Source of the DNA: a virus
Virus record (IMG/VR): IMGVR_UViG_3300042563_000822
Coordinates: 1 to 43,816 of that record
Length of the DNA stretch: 43,816 bases
Strand: one strand, 5' to 3'
The position numbers were made by a program, and so were the translations under genes. The notes under the pieces are model-generated. The model was not told where the DNA came from. It made no database searches and saw nothing but the letters and a program-made list of their open reading frames with translations. Shown piece after piece: positions 23,521 through 30,560 of this stretch. Every line of letters begins with the position of its first letter. Position 1 is the first letter of the stretch.

Positions 23521-23946
23521 TTAGTTATTGTTTTTGTTTTTGGGGGAATTCTTCTTCTTAGTTTTGCCCGACTTGGGCTTCTTGTCAAGCGGATTGAAGG
23601 CGGTGACGTTGCCCTTTCGCTTGTTGAGGAGTTTGTTCAGTTCGATGAAGGAAGCCTTTTCGAATTCGTCATCAATGATGCCTTCGTCTCGGAGCATCTC
23701 GCAACCTTGGTCGAACATTCGCTTGAATTCGTTGATGTCCTTGGACAGCGAGAAAACCGTGATGATGCCGTATTGAGGAAGATTGCAGTTCAACTCGCCA
23801 GCGTGAACAAGTTGAAGGATTTTCCAAGAGTTGTAGCGAGATACGCCACCGGAGTTAATCAACTGAAGGATACCAATAGGCTCCTTTTCGGTGAGAATGT
23901 TGGAAGTGAAAATCACTTCGGGCGGTTGATTGTGTTGGTTGTTCAT
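23521..23946 (-). CDS. Hypothetical 141-aa protein
   Basis: MNNQHNQPPEVIFTSNILT, then an HTH-like SGGVSRYNSWKILQLVHAGEL and a helical region with DEFEKASFIELNKLLNKRKGN, and a Lys/Asn-rich tail ending in NKNNN. One base separates it from the next start region. It may bind DNA (weak HTH impression only). Confidence 0.55.
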   Translation of the reverse strand: MNNQHNQPPEVIFTSNILTEKEPIGILQLINSGGVSRYNSWKILQLVHAGELNCNLPQYGIITVFSLSKDINEFKRMFDQGCEMLRDEGIIDDEFEKASFIELNKLLNKRKGNVTAFNPLDKKPKSGKTKKKNSPKNKNNN

Positions 23947-23953
23947 AAGAAAA

Positions 23954-24253
23954 TTATCGGTTTTCGTGCTTGAAGAAGTTGTCCATTATGACTTCGACAT
24001 GATGCTTCTGCTTGCCGATGAGTTCAAGAGCCGTCATGTGACCCTTGCTTGCATACTGATACTCAACCTTCCAATGGTCAAGTTCTAATTTGGTCTTTTC
24101 CGCTTCCTTGCTCATCTTGTCGAGGAGCGTCTGGGCTGAGTCCCAAGTCGTGTTCATGGCTTTGAGTTGCGTCTGCAAGTCCGAAATCTGGAGACGCAGT
24201 TCTGCGTTCTCCTTGGTCAAGTTCACTAGTGCGTTTAGGTGCTGTTGGCTCAT
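23954..24253 (-). CDS. Coiled-coil protein (99 aa)
   Basis: MSQQHLNALVNLTKENAELR with a heptad coiled coil through about residue 70 (LRLQISDLQTQLKAMN, AEKTKLELDHWKVEY), then KGHMTALELIGKQKHHVEVI. The first 176 bases overlap the 3' end of the upstream HTH gene in another frame. The coding signal here (heptads, typical ATG AGC start) is better than that of the neighbour's tail. Function unknown. Confidence 0.6.
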   Translation of the reverse strand: MSQQHLNALVNLTKENAELRLQISDLQTQLKAMNTTWDSAQTLLDKMSKEAEKTKLELDHWKVEYQYASKGHMTALELIGKQKHHVEVIMDNFFKHENR

Positions 24254-24713
24254 TTTGGTTATTGGGAATGTCTATTACCTTACCATGATTTTCTTTTCCG
24301 TCAACAGCAAATGCGGAATTGAGTTCGTCCTGCGTAATGCGTAGGCGAGTCTCGATACGGACTGTCGGAGCGTCGGCCAAGTCTCTGACCTTATCTATGG
24401 CGATAGCCAGAGCCATCGGCAATTGCCCCACAGGGATGTTTTCCACGTTGTCCAATAGTCGGGTGGCCCCCTTCTGGACAAACTCGCCCAGAAGCCCAGC
24501 CACTTCACGCTTCCAAGAGCCAAGTTCCAATTTGCCGTCAGACTCCATTTGTTGTCTAATGGAAACAACAGTTGACTTACGTAGAGATACTAGTTTTGCA
24601 GTTTCCTCGCAACTCTTTCCTTCTATGATTAGTTTTTCCGCAATCTTTTTAACAGGACTAGGAACATTCTTAACCAAGTCGTTGAGGTGTTCTTTATTTG
24701 CTTGATAATCCAT
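24078..24713 (-). CDS. HTH DNA-binding protein (211 aa), possible terminase-small-like or regulator
   Basis: Residues 20-60 read KKIAEKLIIEGKSCEETAKLVSLRKSTVVSIRQQ (shown in two parts: KKIAEKLIIEGKSCEETAK and LVSLRKSTVVSIRQQ), an HTH. The middle SWKREVAGLLGEFVQKG and LPMALAIAIDKVRDLADAPT are typical of a phage protein family seen near replication genes and also of some small terminases. The last 58 residues overlap the 99-aa gene and have out-of-frame-like composition. It starts 23 bp from the divergent RusA gene, so it may control that promoter. Role uncertain. Confidence 0.6.
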   Translation of the reverse strand: MDYQANKEHLNDLVKNVPSPVKKIAEKLIIEGKSCEETAKLVSLRKSTVVSIRQQMESDGKLELGSWKREVAGLLGEFVQKGATRLLDNVENIPVGQLPMALAIAIDKVRDLADAPTVRIETRLRITQDELNSAFAVDGKENHGKVIDIPNNQNEPTAPKRTSELDQGERRTASPDFGLADATQSHEHDLGLSPDAPRQDEQGSGKDQIRT

Positions 24714-24736
24714 TGGAATGTGTTTAGTTGTAAACC

Positions 24737-25168
24737 ATGGACGAAATAAGAATGGAAGTCAACATCATTCCGACGAAGGCAACGCACCAGTCCTCCCTCA
24801 GAATAATGAGAAAGGGAAACGGACAAATGTTCGTGGGCAAGTTCGCAAAGTCGGCAGTTAAGTCTTGGATACAAGAGTTCAACTGGAAGATTAAGGAACA
24901 TAAGCCGGCAAAGCCCCTGGATGGTCCACTTGAATTGCAACTTCATTTTAGATTTCCATTTAATAAAACAACCCCCAAGAAATACCTTAATAGGGACGAG
25001 TGGAAGACTACTAGACCTGACTTAGATAATATGGAAAAGATGATACTAGACTCGCTTACATCAGAAGGGTTCATAGTGGACGACTCTCTTATTTGCTTGA
25101 AAACGACCTCAAAGAAACACTCGAGCAATCACGGGATAAATATCGTTATACGCCAGATTGCCCCTTGA
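24737..25168 (+). CDS. rusA: RusA-family Holliday junction resolvase
   Basis: 143 aa. The family signature RPDLDNMEKMILDSL (residues 93-107) and FIVDDSLIC (112-120) supplies the catalytic aspartates D95, D97 and D115/D116. A Lys/Pro stretch before it (FPFNKTTPKKYL) is also typical. RusA dimers cut four-way junctions in recombination or before packaging. First gene of the rightward replication block. It starts only 23 bp from the divergent HTH gene. Confidence 0.9.
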   Translation: MDEIRMEVNIIPTKATHQSSLRIMRKGNGQMFVGKFAKSAVKSWIQEFNWKIKEHKPAKPLDGPLELQLHFRFPFNKTTPKKYLNRDEWKTTRPDLDNMEKMILDSLTSEGFIVDDSLICLKTTSKKHSSNHGINIVIRQIAP

Positions 25169-25200
25169 CTCGGGGGCTGGCTTGGTGATACTGCGGGTCT

Positions 25201-26031
25201 ATGCAACCCGAACCCATGAGCACACCTACATTCATTAACGACATTTCCACCGCTACCTATGACGGCTGGGACGCAATTAACTATTCTTCCCTCAAGAAGT
25301 TTATGGTCAGCCCCAAGCACTATCAATCTTGGTTTCTGAACAAGGACAACGAGGAAACAAAGGATGCGTTCCGCTTTGGTAGTGCCGTGCATATGCTTTG
25401 CCTTCAGCCCGAGCATTTTAATCATCGCTGGTCTATTGCTCCAGAAGTTGACCGCCGAACCAAGGCTGGCAAGGAAACTTGGGCTATGTTCCTCGAAGAA
25501 GTTAATGGTAGCGATAGTTACTTGTCTATGAAGGAATATGAAGTCTGCCTCAACATCGCCAATTCCTTAAAGCAAAACCAGTTCTGGAATCTCATGAACG
25601 ACAAAAACGATGAAATTTATCGTGAATTTGGTATTCTGTCGGAGCATGCTGGTTGCAAGGTCAAGGGTCGAGTTGACTTCTACAACAAGACCAAGAACGT
25701 CATCGTTGACGTAAAGACCATCTCGCAGACTCCTACTGTTAAGAACGTCCTAGACCAAATCTACTCGCTTAAGTATTATGTCCAGACCTACTTCTATACC
25801 AAGTTGGTTGAGAGCGTGTTTAAGCCAGAAAAGATTCCTACGTTCTATTTTGTGTTCGTCGAGAAGGCTCTTCCTTATTCCGTTGCTTGGTTTGAGATTT
25901 CTCCGGAGTTCGGTGACTACGAGAACACCAAGAAGAAGGTCGAGGAAGCCTTGTGCCGTTTTGAGAATGCGAAAAAGGTCAATATTTGGGCTGGACTCGA
26001 GAACGAAAATAAGCCATTGTTCCTTGAATGA
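25201..26031 (+). CDS. PD-(D/E)XK exonuclease (DUF3799/RecE-like)
   Basis: 276 aa. It has INYSSLKKFMVSPKHYQSWF near the N-terminus, FGSAVHML (59-66), GRVDFYNKTKNVIVDVKT (156-173; D159, D170, K172 as the PD-(D/E)XK core) and YYVQTYFYTKL (192-202; the QxxxY motif of RecB-like nucleases). This is the λ-exonuclease/RecE-like set that makes 3' overhangs for annealing. The ERF annealing protein three genes on is its expected partner. An ATG at 25216 (MSTPTFIND) is an alternative start. ATGA overlap with the initiator gene. Confidence 0.85.
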   Translation: MQPEPMSTPTFINDISTATYDGWDAINYSSLKKFMVSPKHYQSWFLNKDNEETKDAFRFGSAVHMLCLQPEHFNHRWSIAPEVDRRTKAGKETWAMFLEEVNGSDSYLSMKEYEVCLNIANSLKQNQFWNLMNDKNDEIYREFGILSEHAGCKVKGRVDFYNKTKNVIVDVKTISQTPTVKNVLDQIYSLKYYVQTYFYTKLVESVFKPEKIPTFYFVFVEKALPYSVAWFEISPEFGDYENTKKKVEEALCRFENAKKVNIWAGLENENKPLFLE

Positions 26032-26693
26032 GTGATAATTCACCAATGTTTGCAGGGGTTTTCATACCCCGTGAAGTTTTGCTGGACGCAGACATCTCTG
26101 CGTCTGGCAAGATTATCTTCGCCATCATCCAGTCTCTTGACAACGACAAGGGGTGCTTCGCCAGCAACGAATACATCGGCAAGATGCTCGGGCTGTCGGA
26201 CTCCTCGGTTCGTGCTTCAATCGGAGACTTGTTGAAGAAGAATTACATTACCCGAGTGGTCACAGAAACTGGTGTTCGCACCATTCGCACCTGCACTACT
26301 TCTTCTTTGGCGACCCCCCGCCAGATTTCTAGCGGACCCCCGCCAGAAAACAAGCGACCCCCCGCCGGAAAACTGGCGACATATAGTAGTAAAGATATTA
26401 GTAATGATTTAAAGACAGTCATGCTTCCTTGTTTGCCTCACTCTGAAAACTTCCACAAGGTCTGGGAGGACTGGGTGACATACCGCAAGGAACGCAAGAA
26501 GCCACTAACTCCAACGACCATCAAACTCCAACTAGAATTCCTAACCAACCTAAACGAACATGACGCAACCCAATCAATCATCTCCTCTATCAAGCACGGA
26601 TGGCTTGGTATCTTCGCTCCTAACGGAAATCAACGCACTTCCAGTTTCCAAGCAAAAAAGCAACTCACTTCCGATGACCACAGCCAGTTCTAA
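26028..26693 (+). CDS. Replication initiator (winged-helix, O/DnaD-like) containing iterons
   Basis: 221 aa. Residues 18-80 form a winged helix-turn-helix (SASGKIIFAIIQSLDNDKG, then MLGLSDSSVRASIGDLLKK). A low-complexity linker (about 97-120; PPPENKRPPAGKLATY) is encoded by three 22-bp iterons. The C-terminal domain has FHKVWEDWVTYRKERK and SIISSIKHGWLGIF, as in helicase-loader-contacting domains. The loader gene follows and overlaps. Origin DNA within the initiator gene is known from lambda O. The linker sequence is dictated by the DNA repeats. It overlaps the upstream exonuclease by ATGA. Confidence 0.78.
   Translation: MSDNSPMFAGVFIPREVLLDADISASGKIIFAIIQSLDNDKGCFASNEYIGKMLGLSDSSVRASIGDLLKKNYITRVVTETGVRTIRTCTTSSLATPRQISSGPPPENKRPPAGKLATYSSKDISNDLKTVMLPCLPHSENFHKVWEDWVTYRKERKKPLTPTTIKLQLEFLTNLNEHDATQSIISSIKHGWLGIFAPNGNQRTSSFQAKKQLTSDDHSQF
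26308..26378 (+). repeat. Iteron cluster inside the initiator gene, probable origin
   Basis: Three units start at 26319, 26341 and 26363, exactly 22 bp apart: CGCCAGATTTCTAGCG, CGCCAGAAAACAAGCG and CGCCGGAAAACTGGCG, each followed by an ACCCC-type spacer. A right half-unit (TGGCG) precedes them at 26308-26312. The last unit is followed by ACATATAGTAGTAAAGATA, AT-rich sequence suited to unwinding. The same core, period and flank occur inverted at 15291-15413. Confidence 0.88.
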
Positions 26694-27378
26694 GACGAAT
26701 ATGGCTAAGTGTGAATGCGGTAGCACCCGTATTCCTATGACCGATGGAACTAAAATCGTCTGGCCCGACTGGTTTTGTTTCTTCTGCAAGGACAAGTATG
26801 GCGAGATTAAAGACCCTCGTTATACCCGCCTTGAATGGGCACTAGAACCCATCGGAATGCCTCCGGTGTTCCAAGACACCATCATCGAGAAAGTCCCCTG
26901 CCCCAAGATGCGTGATGTGGCTACAAATTGGAATTCTTGGAATAATCGTTCCCTATTGCTCCACGGAACCAGCCGACTCGGAAAGTCGCGAGCCGCATGG
27001 GAAGTCTCACGAAACTACTGGAAGTCCCAGTATCGAAAGCAAATGTTTATTACTATGCGTAAGTTCGAGCAAAACATAGAGGAGGGTTTCAGTAAGTTTA
27101 ATCATAATCAATTGGTTAGTCATATGGTAAACGTCCCCTTCTTGTATATTGACGACTTGGGCAAAGAAAAGATGACCGCACGTATAGCCTGTGACCTTTT
27201 TGCCGTCATTGACGAGCGAACCATTAACTACCGCCCTACCATAATTACTACCAACTTCAACAGTTCTTCCCTGCTTCAACGCTTCGATGACCAAGAACTT
27301 GGAGCCGCCCTAATCGGTCGCTTCAAGGACTTCTTCGACATTGTTGGGGCGACGAAGAAAGATGAAAATAACTCTTGA
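26674..27378 (+). CDS. DnaC-type helicase loader (AAA+ ATPase)
   Basis: 234 aa from the ATG at 26674; an ATG at 26701 is equally possible, while the longest frame (26560) is a shadow of the upstream gene. An N-terminal zinc-ribbon-like part has CEC and CFFC (C13, C15, C35, C38). Walker A is GTSRLGKS (98-105), Walker B FLYIDD (156-161), sensor 1 TTN (192-194) and a late GRF (215-217). It loads host DnaB at the origin set by the initiator encoded just upstream. No phage helicase is present, so the host helicase is the probable client. Confidence 0.87.
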   Translation: MTTASSKTNMAKCECGSTRIPMTDGTKIVWPDWFCFFCKDKYGEIKDPRYTRLEWALEPIGMPPVFQDTIIEKVPCPKMRDVATNWNSWNNRSLLLHGTSRLGKSRAAWEVSRNYWKSQYRKQMFITMRKFEQNIEEGFSKFNHNQLVSHMVNVPFLYIDDLGKEKMTARIACDLFAVIDERTINYRPTIITTNFNSSSLLQRFDDQELGAALIGRFKDFFDIVGATKKDENNS

Positions 27379-27419
27379 CCCAGAACAAAACCCAGCCATA
27401 ACTACATTCTCTTCCACCA

Positions 27420-28154
27420 ATGAATAACTACGATATCACCAACGAAGCCTATAATAAGGCTAACACGGCACTCCAACAGGCACTCATTCTTGCCATCGCT
27501 GAAACTCCCGAGGTTCATGCCGATAGCACTAATCCGTTCCACAAGAGCAAATACGCCTCCCTCAACGCCCACCTGTCCTTGGTGAAGCCTATCTTCGCCA
27601 AGCACGGCCTTGCCATCCTTCAGATGCCCATTGGCAAGAGCGATGCCGTTGGCGTGTCCACGACCATTATCCATAAGGATGGCGGTAGCATCTCTACCGA
27701 TGCCTACATTCCTTGCGGTCAAGGTCTAAAGGCACAGGAAGCCGGCTCCATCTACTCATATCTTCGCCGTTACGCCATCGCTGCTGTCGCTGGCATTGCT
27801 ACCGATGATGATGATGCTAACGTTGTGAGCACAGCCCCTAAGTTCACCACTACCACCACCGCCACAGTTAAGAAGATGACTGTTAATCCTACCGCTTCCA
27901 GTTCTGCTTCTGGCGAGGTTGATTTCAGTCTCCAAGTTCCGTTTGGCAAGAGCAAGGGTTCCAGTCTTGACAGCCTTCCGCTTAACGACCTTGATTACTG
28001 GGCGAACAAGTGGGAACCTAAGCCGTGGGAAAAGACCGGCAAGGTTGGTTCTAAGGACTTGAACCTAAAGTCTTCCGCACAGGCTCTTTGGTCCATCAAG
28101 AACAGCGGTTCTGATGAAGCCGAAGAACCTACCGACGACCAAGTTCCGTTCTAA
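27420..28154 (+). CDS. erf: ERF-family single-strand annealing protein with SSB-like C-terminal tip
   Basis: 244 aa. ERF marks are NPFHKSKYASLNAHLSLV (39-56), AKHGLAILQMP (60-70) and YSYLRRYAIAAVAGIATDDDDAN (split at about 108-130). After a Thr/Ser linker comes PFGKSKGSSLDSLPLNDLDYW (from about 178), resembling the ExoX-like C-terminal domain found on such proteins. The protein ends DDQVPF, close to the DDDIPF tip of SSB proteins that recruits repair enzymes. It anneals homologous single strands made by the exonuclease. No phage SSB is visible. Confidence 0.87.
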   Translation: MNNYDITNEAYNKANTALQQALILAIAETPEVHADSTNPFHKSKYASLNAHLSLVKPIFAKHGLAILQMPIGKSDAVGVSTTIIHKDGGSISTDAYIPCGQGLKAQEAGSIYSYLRRYAIAAVAGIATDDDDANVVSTAPKFTTTTTATVKKMTVNPTASSSASGEVDFSLQVPFGKSKGSSLDSLPLNDLDYWANKWEPKPWEKTGKVGSKDLNLKSSAQALWSIKNSGSDEAEEPTDDQVPF

Positions 28155-28168
28155 CAATCAATGATTTT

Positions 28169-28240
28169 GGTCCCGTAGTTCAACGGATAGAACACCCGCC
28201 TTCTAAGCGGGTTATCTTGGTTCGATTCCAAGCGGGACTA
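28169..28240 (+). tRNA. tRNA-Arg(TCT)
   Basis: Acceptor GGTCCCG/CGGGACT (first pair G-T), D stem GTTC/GAAC, anticodon stem CCCGC/GCGGG with loop CTTCTAA, T arm CTTGG-TTCGATT-CCAAG, discriminator A. Lies alone in the rightward block between ERF and a zinc-ribbon gene. CCA is not encoded. Confidence 0.93.
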
Positions 28241-28259
28241 ATTTCTACCAACAAGTAAC

Positions 28260-28454
28260 ATGCCCAAAAAGTGCAAACACATTGAAAAGTTTAATCCTAA
28301 AGTCTTCGGCCCGTATATGTTCGTCACCTATGCTGATGGAGATACTAAAGAATTCATCGGTTATACCTGCGAATATTGTCCTAAATGCGGTCAGCGCATC
28401 CATCCTGACCTAACCAAAATATCCAAAAATACCGATGAAGAAGAAGCCGAATAA
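28260..28454 (+). CDS. Small zinc-ribbon protein (64 aa)
   Basis: MPKKCKHIEKFNPKVFGPYM and a C-terminal YTCEYCPKCGQRIHP. The C-x2-C-x2-C arrangement with an upstream CKH could bind one zinc, as in short phage zinc-ribbon proteins. The last 20 bases overlap the next gene. Role unknown; possibly nucleic-acid or protein binding. Confidence 0.65.
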   Translation: MPKKCKHIEKFNPKVFGPYMFVTYADGDTKEFIGYTCEYCPKCGQRIHPDLTKISKNTDEEEAE

Positions 28455-28641
28455 TTCAATGAACGCCGCCGCTTTGCTTCTTGGCATTAGCGTCGAGCGA
28501 CTTGAACTCCTTATTGATGCCGAAAAGCAACTGAGCGTTGTTGTTCATGAGAAACGTCAAATTGCTGACATGTATAGCAAACTGTTAATCCAATGCGAAA
28601 AACTTGAAGAAGAACTTAACCAATACAAACCACATGACTAA
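28435..28641 (+). CDS. Small helical protein (68 aa)
   Basis: Two helices (MNAAALLLGISVERLELLID, then YSKLLIQCEKLEEELNQY). The listed ATG overlaps the previous gene by 20 bp; an ATG at 28459 is possible. An HTH-like GISVERLELLI element is present but short. Overlaps the next gene by 8 bases. Function unknown. Confidence 0.6.
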   Translation: MKKKPNNSMNAAALLLGISVERLELLIDAEKQLSVVVHEKRQIADMYSKLLIQCEKLEEELNQYKPHD

Positions 28642-28891
28642 ATTACAAAAAATGACGTTTGACCTAGACGTAGCCAATGGAGAACTTGAGTCACTACGAA
28701 CAGACCTTTTGCTAATCCGTGCCGAGAATAAGAAGTTAAAGGAGTTCTGCCTAGCCTTCGCTTTTGTTCTTCCAGAACCACATAAAGACAAGGCAGACTG
28801 CGTTACAACCACCGAACTCTATCGTATCCAGCATAAGATGGCCCGAGCACAATGGCTTAACTGGATTAATAATCCTAAAACCAATGCCTAA
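28634..28891 (+). CDS. Small coiled-coil protein (85 aa)
   Basis: Start at ATG 28634, which overlaps the previous stop by 8 bases, the same geometry as the next junction. Heptad helix MTFDLDVANGELESLRTD, then CLAFAFVLPEPHKDKADC and a C-terminal ARAQWLNWINNPK. Unknown role. Confidence 0.6.
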   Translation: MTKLQKMTFDLDVANGELESLRTDLLLIRAENKKLKEFCLAFAFVLPEPHKDKADCVTTTELYRIQHKMARAQWLNWINNPKTNA

Positions 28892-29648
28892 ATACGAAAC
28901 ATTCCTGTGTGTGGGTGATAATCATGGCGACATGTGTGACCCTGTTGCCTTTTCCGGCTTAAAGGAGTTCATTAAGGACTTTAAGCCAAAGCATCGCATT
29001 CATCTTGGTGATTGTTTTGACTTCCGTTCAATACGTCGAGGTGTAAGCAACTCCGACAATGAGTCCCATGAGTCATTGATTGATGACGTTGAGTCTGGAA
29101 CGGAATTCATAGAGGCGATGAAGCCCACAGCATTCCTATATGGTAATCATGAGGACCGACTTCATCAGATGATGACCGGAAGTAATAGCGGTGTAGTTCG
29201 TGACTACGCCCATGACCTTGATTGTAAGATTAAAACAATACTTCGTAGCAACGGATGCAAAACCATTCTTCCTTATCATGCGGATAAAGGAGTCTACCGA
29301 GTTGGCCCTATCACAGCCGTGCATGGATATACCTGCGGTCAACGAGCCGTCCAAGAGCATGCCGTTCATTACGGAAAAGTTGGTGGTGCCGTTATAATGG
29401 GCCACATCCATAGCATCCAGCAAACCAATGCAAAGCGTCATGGCGGGGTGGTAGGCTTCTCTGGTGGCTGTATGTGCAAGAAAGGCGAAATGGACTACGC
29501 CAAGAACCGCCTTGCTACATCTATGTGGGGTCTAGGTTGGACATACGGACTGATAGAGGGCAATGAATGGAAGGTATGGCAGGCTCACCGCTTCAACAAA
29601 GGCTGGATTTGGACCAAAGAAATCCGAACCTGGACTCACAAAAACTAA
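28884..29648 (+). CDS. Calcineurin-like metallophosphoesterase
   Basis: 254 aa from the ATG at 28884 (8-base overlap with the previous stop). The classic metal-binding series is complete: GDNHGD (10-15), HLGDCFD (about 45-51), YGNHEDR (about 89-95), HGYTCG (about 148-153) and MGHIHS (about 172-177). It cleaves phosphomono- or phosphodiesters with a two-metal centre. Phage members may process nucleic acid ends or nucleotides, or act as an Mre11-like nuclease, but there is no SbcC partner. Substrate unknown. Confidence 0.85.
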   Translation: MPKYETFLCVGDNHGDMCDPVAFSGLKEFIKDFKPKHRIHLGDCFDFRSIRRGVSNSDNESHESLIDDVESGTEFIEAMKPTAFLYGNHEDRLHQMMTGSNSGVVRDYAHDLDCKIKTILRSNGCKTILPYHADKGVYRVGPITAVHGYTCGQRAVQEHAVHYGKVGGAVIMGHIHSIQQTNAKRHGGVVGFSGGCMCKKGEMDYAKNRLATSMWGLGWTYGLIEGNEWKVWQAHRFNKGWIWTKEIRTWTHKN

Positions 29649-30052
29649 TGAAAACAAACTACACATCAAAGGCTGTAAAGCGACCTACTCGAATGAAGAT
29701 GACTAAACACAACGGTCATCTTATATCGGAATTTACGTTAAATCGTATTCTTAAAATGGAGCCGGAAATACGTCGAATGAACGAAGTTTGCCGATACAAC
29801 ATACCAGACATGTCATGCCGACTTGGTATTTCCGTAGGAACCCTGCGAAACTATCTTGTTATCCTTGGCATAGAGTTACTCAACTACAAGTCCTGCGAAC
29901 GCAACAACATGAAGAACTGGGATAAAATCATCCCACGCATGATTGCCAACGGAAAGACTTACAAAGAGATAGCCAAGCGACTTGATACTAGCGATGGAAG
30001 CATCTGCCGCTGGGTCTGCAATAACGGCCTTTCCATCCGAAACATCCAATGA
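29648..30052 (+). CDS. Double HTH DNA-binding protein (134 aa)
   Basis: The ATG shares a base with the previous stop (TAATG). Two HTH elements are visible, IPDMSCRLGISVGTLRNYL (about 55-75) and YKEIAKRLDTSDGSICRWV (about 107-125), with a basic N-terminus (SKAVKRPTRMKMTKHNG). Probably a regulator or DNA-binding accessory in the early block. Overlaps the next gene by ATGA. Confidence 0.7.
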   Translation: MKTNYTSKAVKRPTRMKMTKHNGHLISEFTLNRILKMEPEIRRMNEVCRYNIPDMSCRLGISVGTLRNYLVILGIELLNYKSCERNNMKNWDKIIPRMIANGKTYKEIAKRLDTSDGSICRWVCNNGLSIRNIQ

Positions 30053-30279
30053 AAAAACTACTAGATAAGTTCATCGAAGCACTAGACGGAAAAGCCGATA
30101 ACATCCCGGAGGGGTGGTATTCGGTCGAGGATATCTCCAAGCACTTAAAACTTGGAAAGTATCAGGCTATGGTTAAACTGCATGATGGCGTAAACAAGGG
30201 GACTGTTTTAATGAAGAAGTTCCGCCTGAAGAACAGCATTAACCACTTCTATTGGGCTAACCTCTACAAGACTAAGTAA
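30049..30279 (+). CDS. Small winged-helix-like protein (76 aa)
   Basis: EGWYSVEDISKHLKLGKYQA followed by GVNKGTVLMKKFRLKNSINH and an aromatic FYWANLYK end. The order (helix pair, then a two-strand wing with basic residues) matches short winged-helix proteins common in phage early regions. ATGA overlap with the double HTH gene suggests joint function in regulation. Confidence 0.62.
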   Translation: MKKLLDKFIEALDGKADNIPEGWYSVEDISKHLKLGKYQAMVKLHDGVNKGTVLMKKFRLKNSINHFYWANLYKTK

Positions 30280-30280
30280 G

Positions 30281-30556
30281 ATGGATGTTAACGACAACAG
30301 TTGGACGGATAATATGACCTACAAGGAACTCAGAAACTTGGTTAATGAGTTGAAGTTTGAAACCGAAGCACTTCAGTCCAAGTTAAAGGATGTCACTAAT
30401 GAGATGGAAGTATCCCAAGCAATGTGCTCCTACATCGCCACAGGATACGCCACGTTCGTCATAGCCACGGAAGAAAAGAATGCCATAGGTATTGAGGACG
30501 TAATGGTTCTCCGTGATAATATCATCCATGAAGCCAGAGAGGTCATGGACAAATGA
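30281..30556 (+). CDS. Hypothetical 91-aa protein, last of the early operon
   Basis: N-terminal coiled coil (YKELRNLVNELKFETEALQS, then KLKDVTNEMEVSQAM), then a helical AIGIEDVMVLRDNIIHEARE. Follows the previous stop by 1 bp. A convergent hairpin terminator lies 4 bp downstream. Not recognised. Confidence 0.6.
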   Translation: MDVNDNSWTDNMTYKELRNLVNELKFETEALQSKLKDVTNEMEVSQAMCSYIATGYATFVIATEEKNAIGIEDVMVLRDNIIHEAREVMDK

Positions 30557-30560
30557 CGCT

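Noticed and set aside
26560-26673. Longer start of the loader gene
   Set aside because: It lies wholly within the C-terminal coding part of the initiator gene and precedes the zinc-ribbon-like region with Ser-rich, non-family sequence.
27362-27427. 21-codon ORF between loader and ERF (MKITLDPEQNPAITTFSSTNE)
   Set aside because: Very short and overlapping both neighbours. It has an ATGA-style start but no other support, so it was left out of the features.
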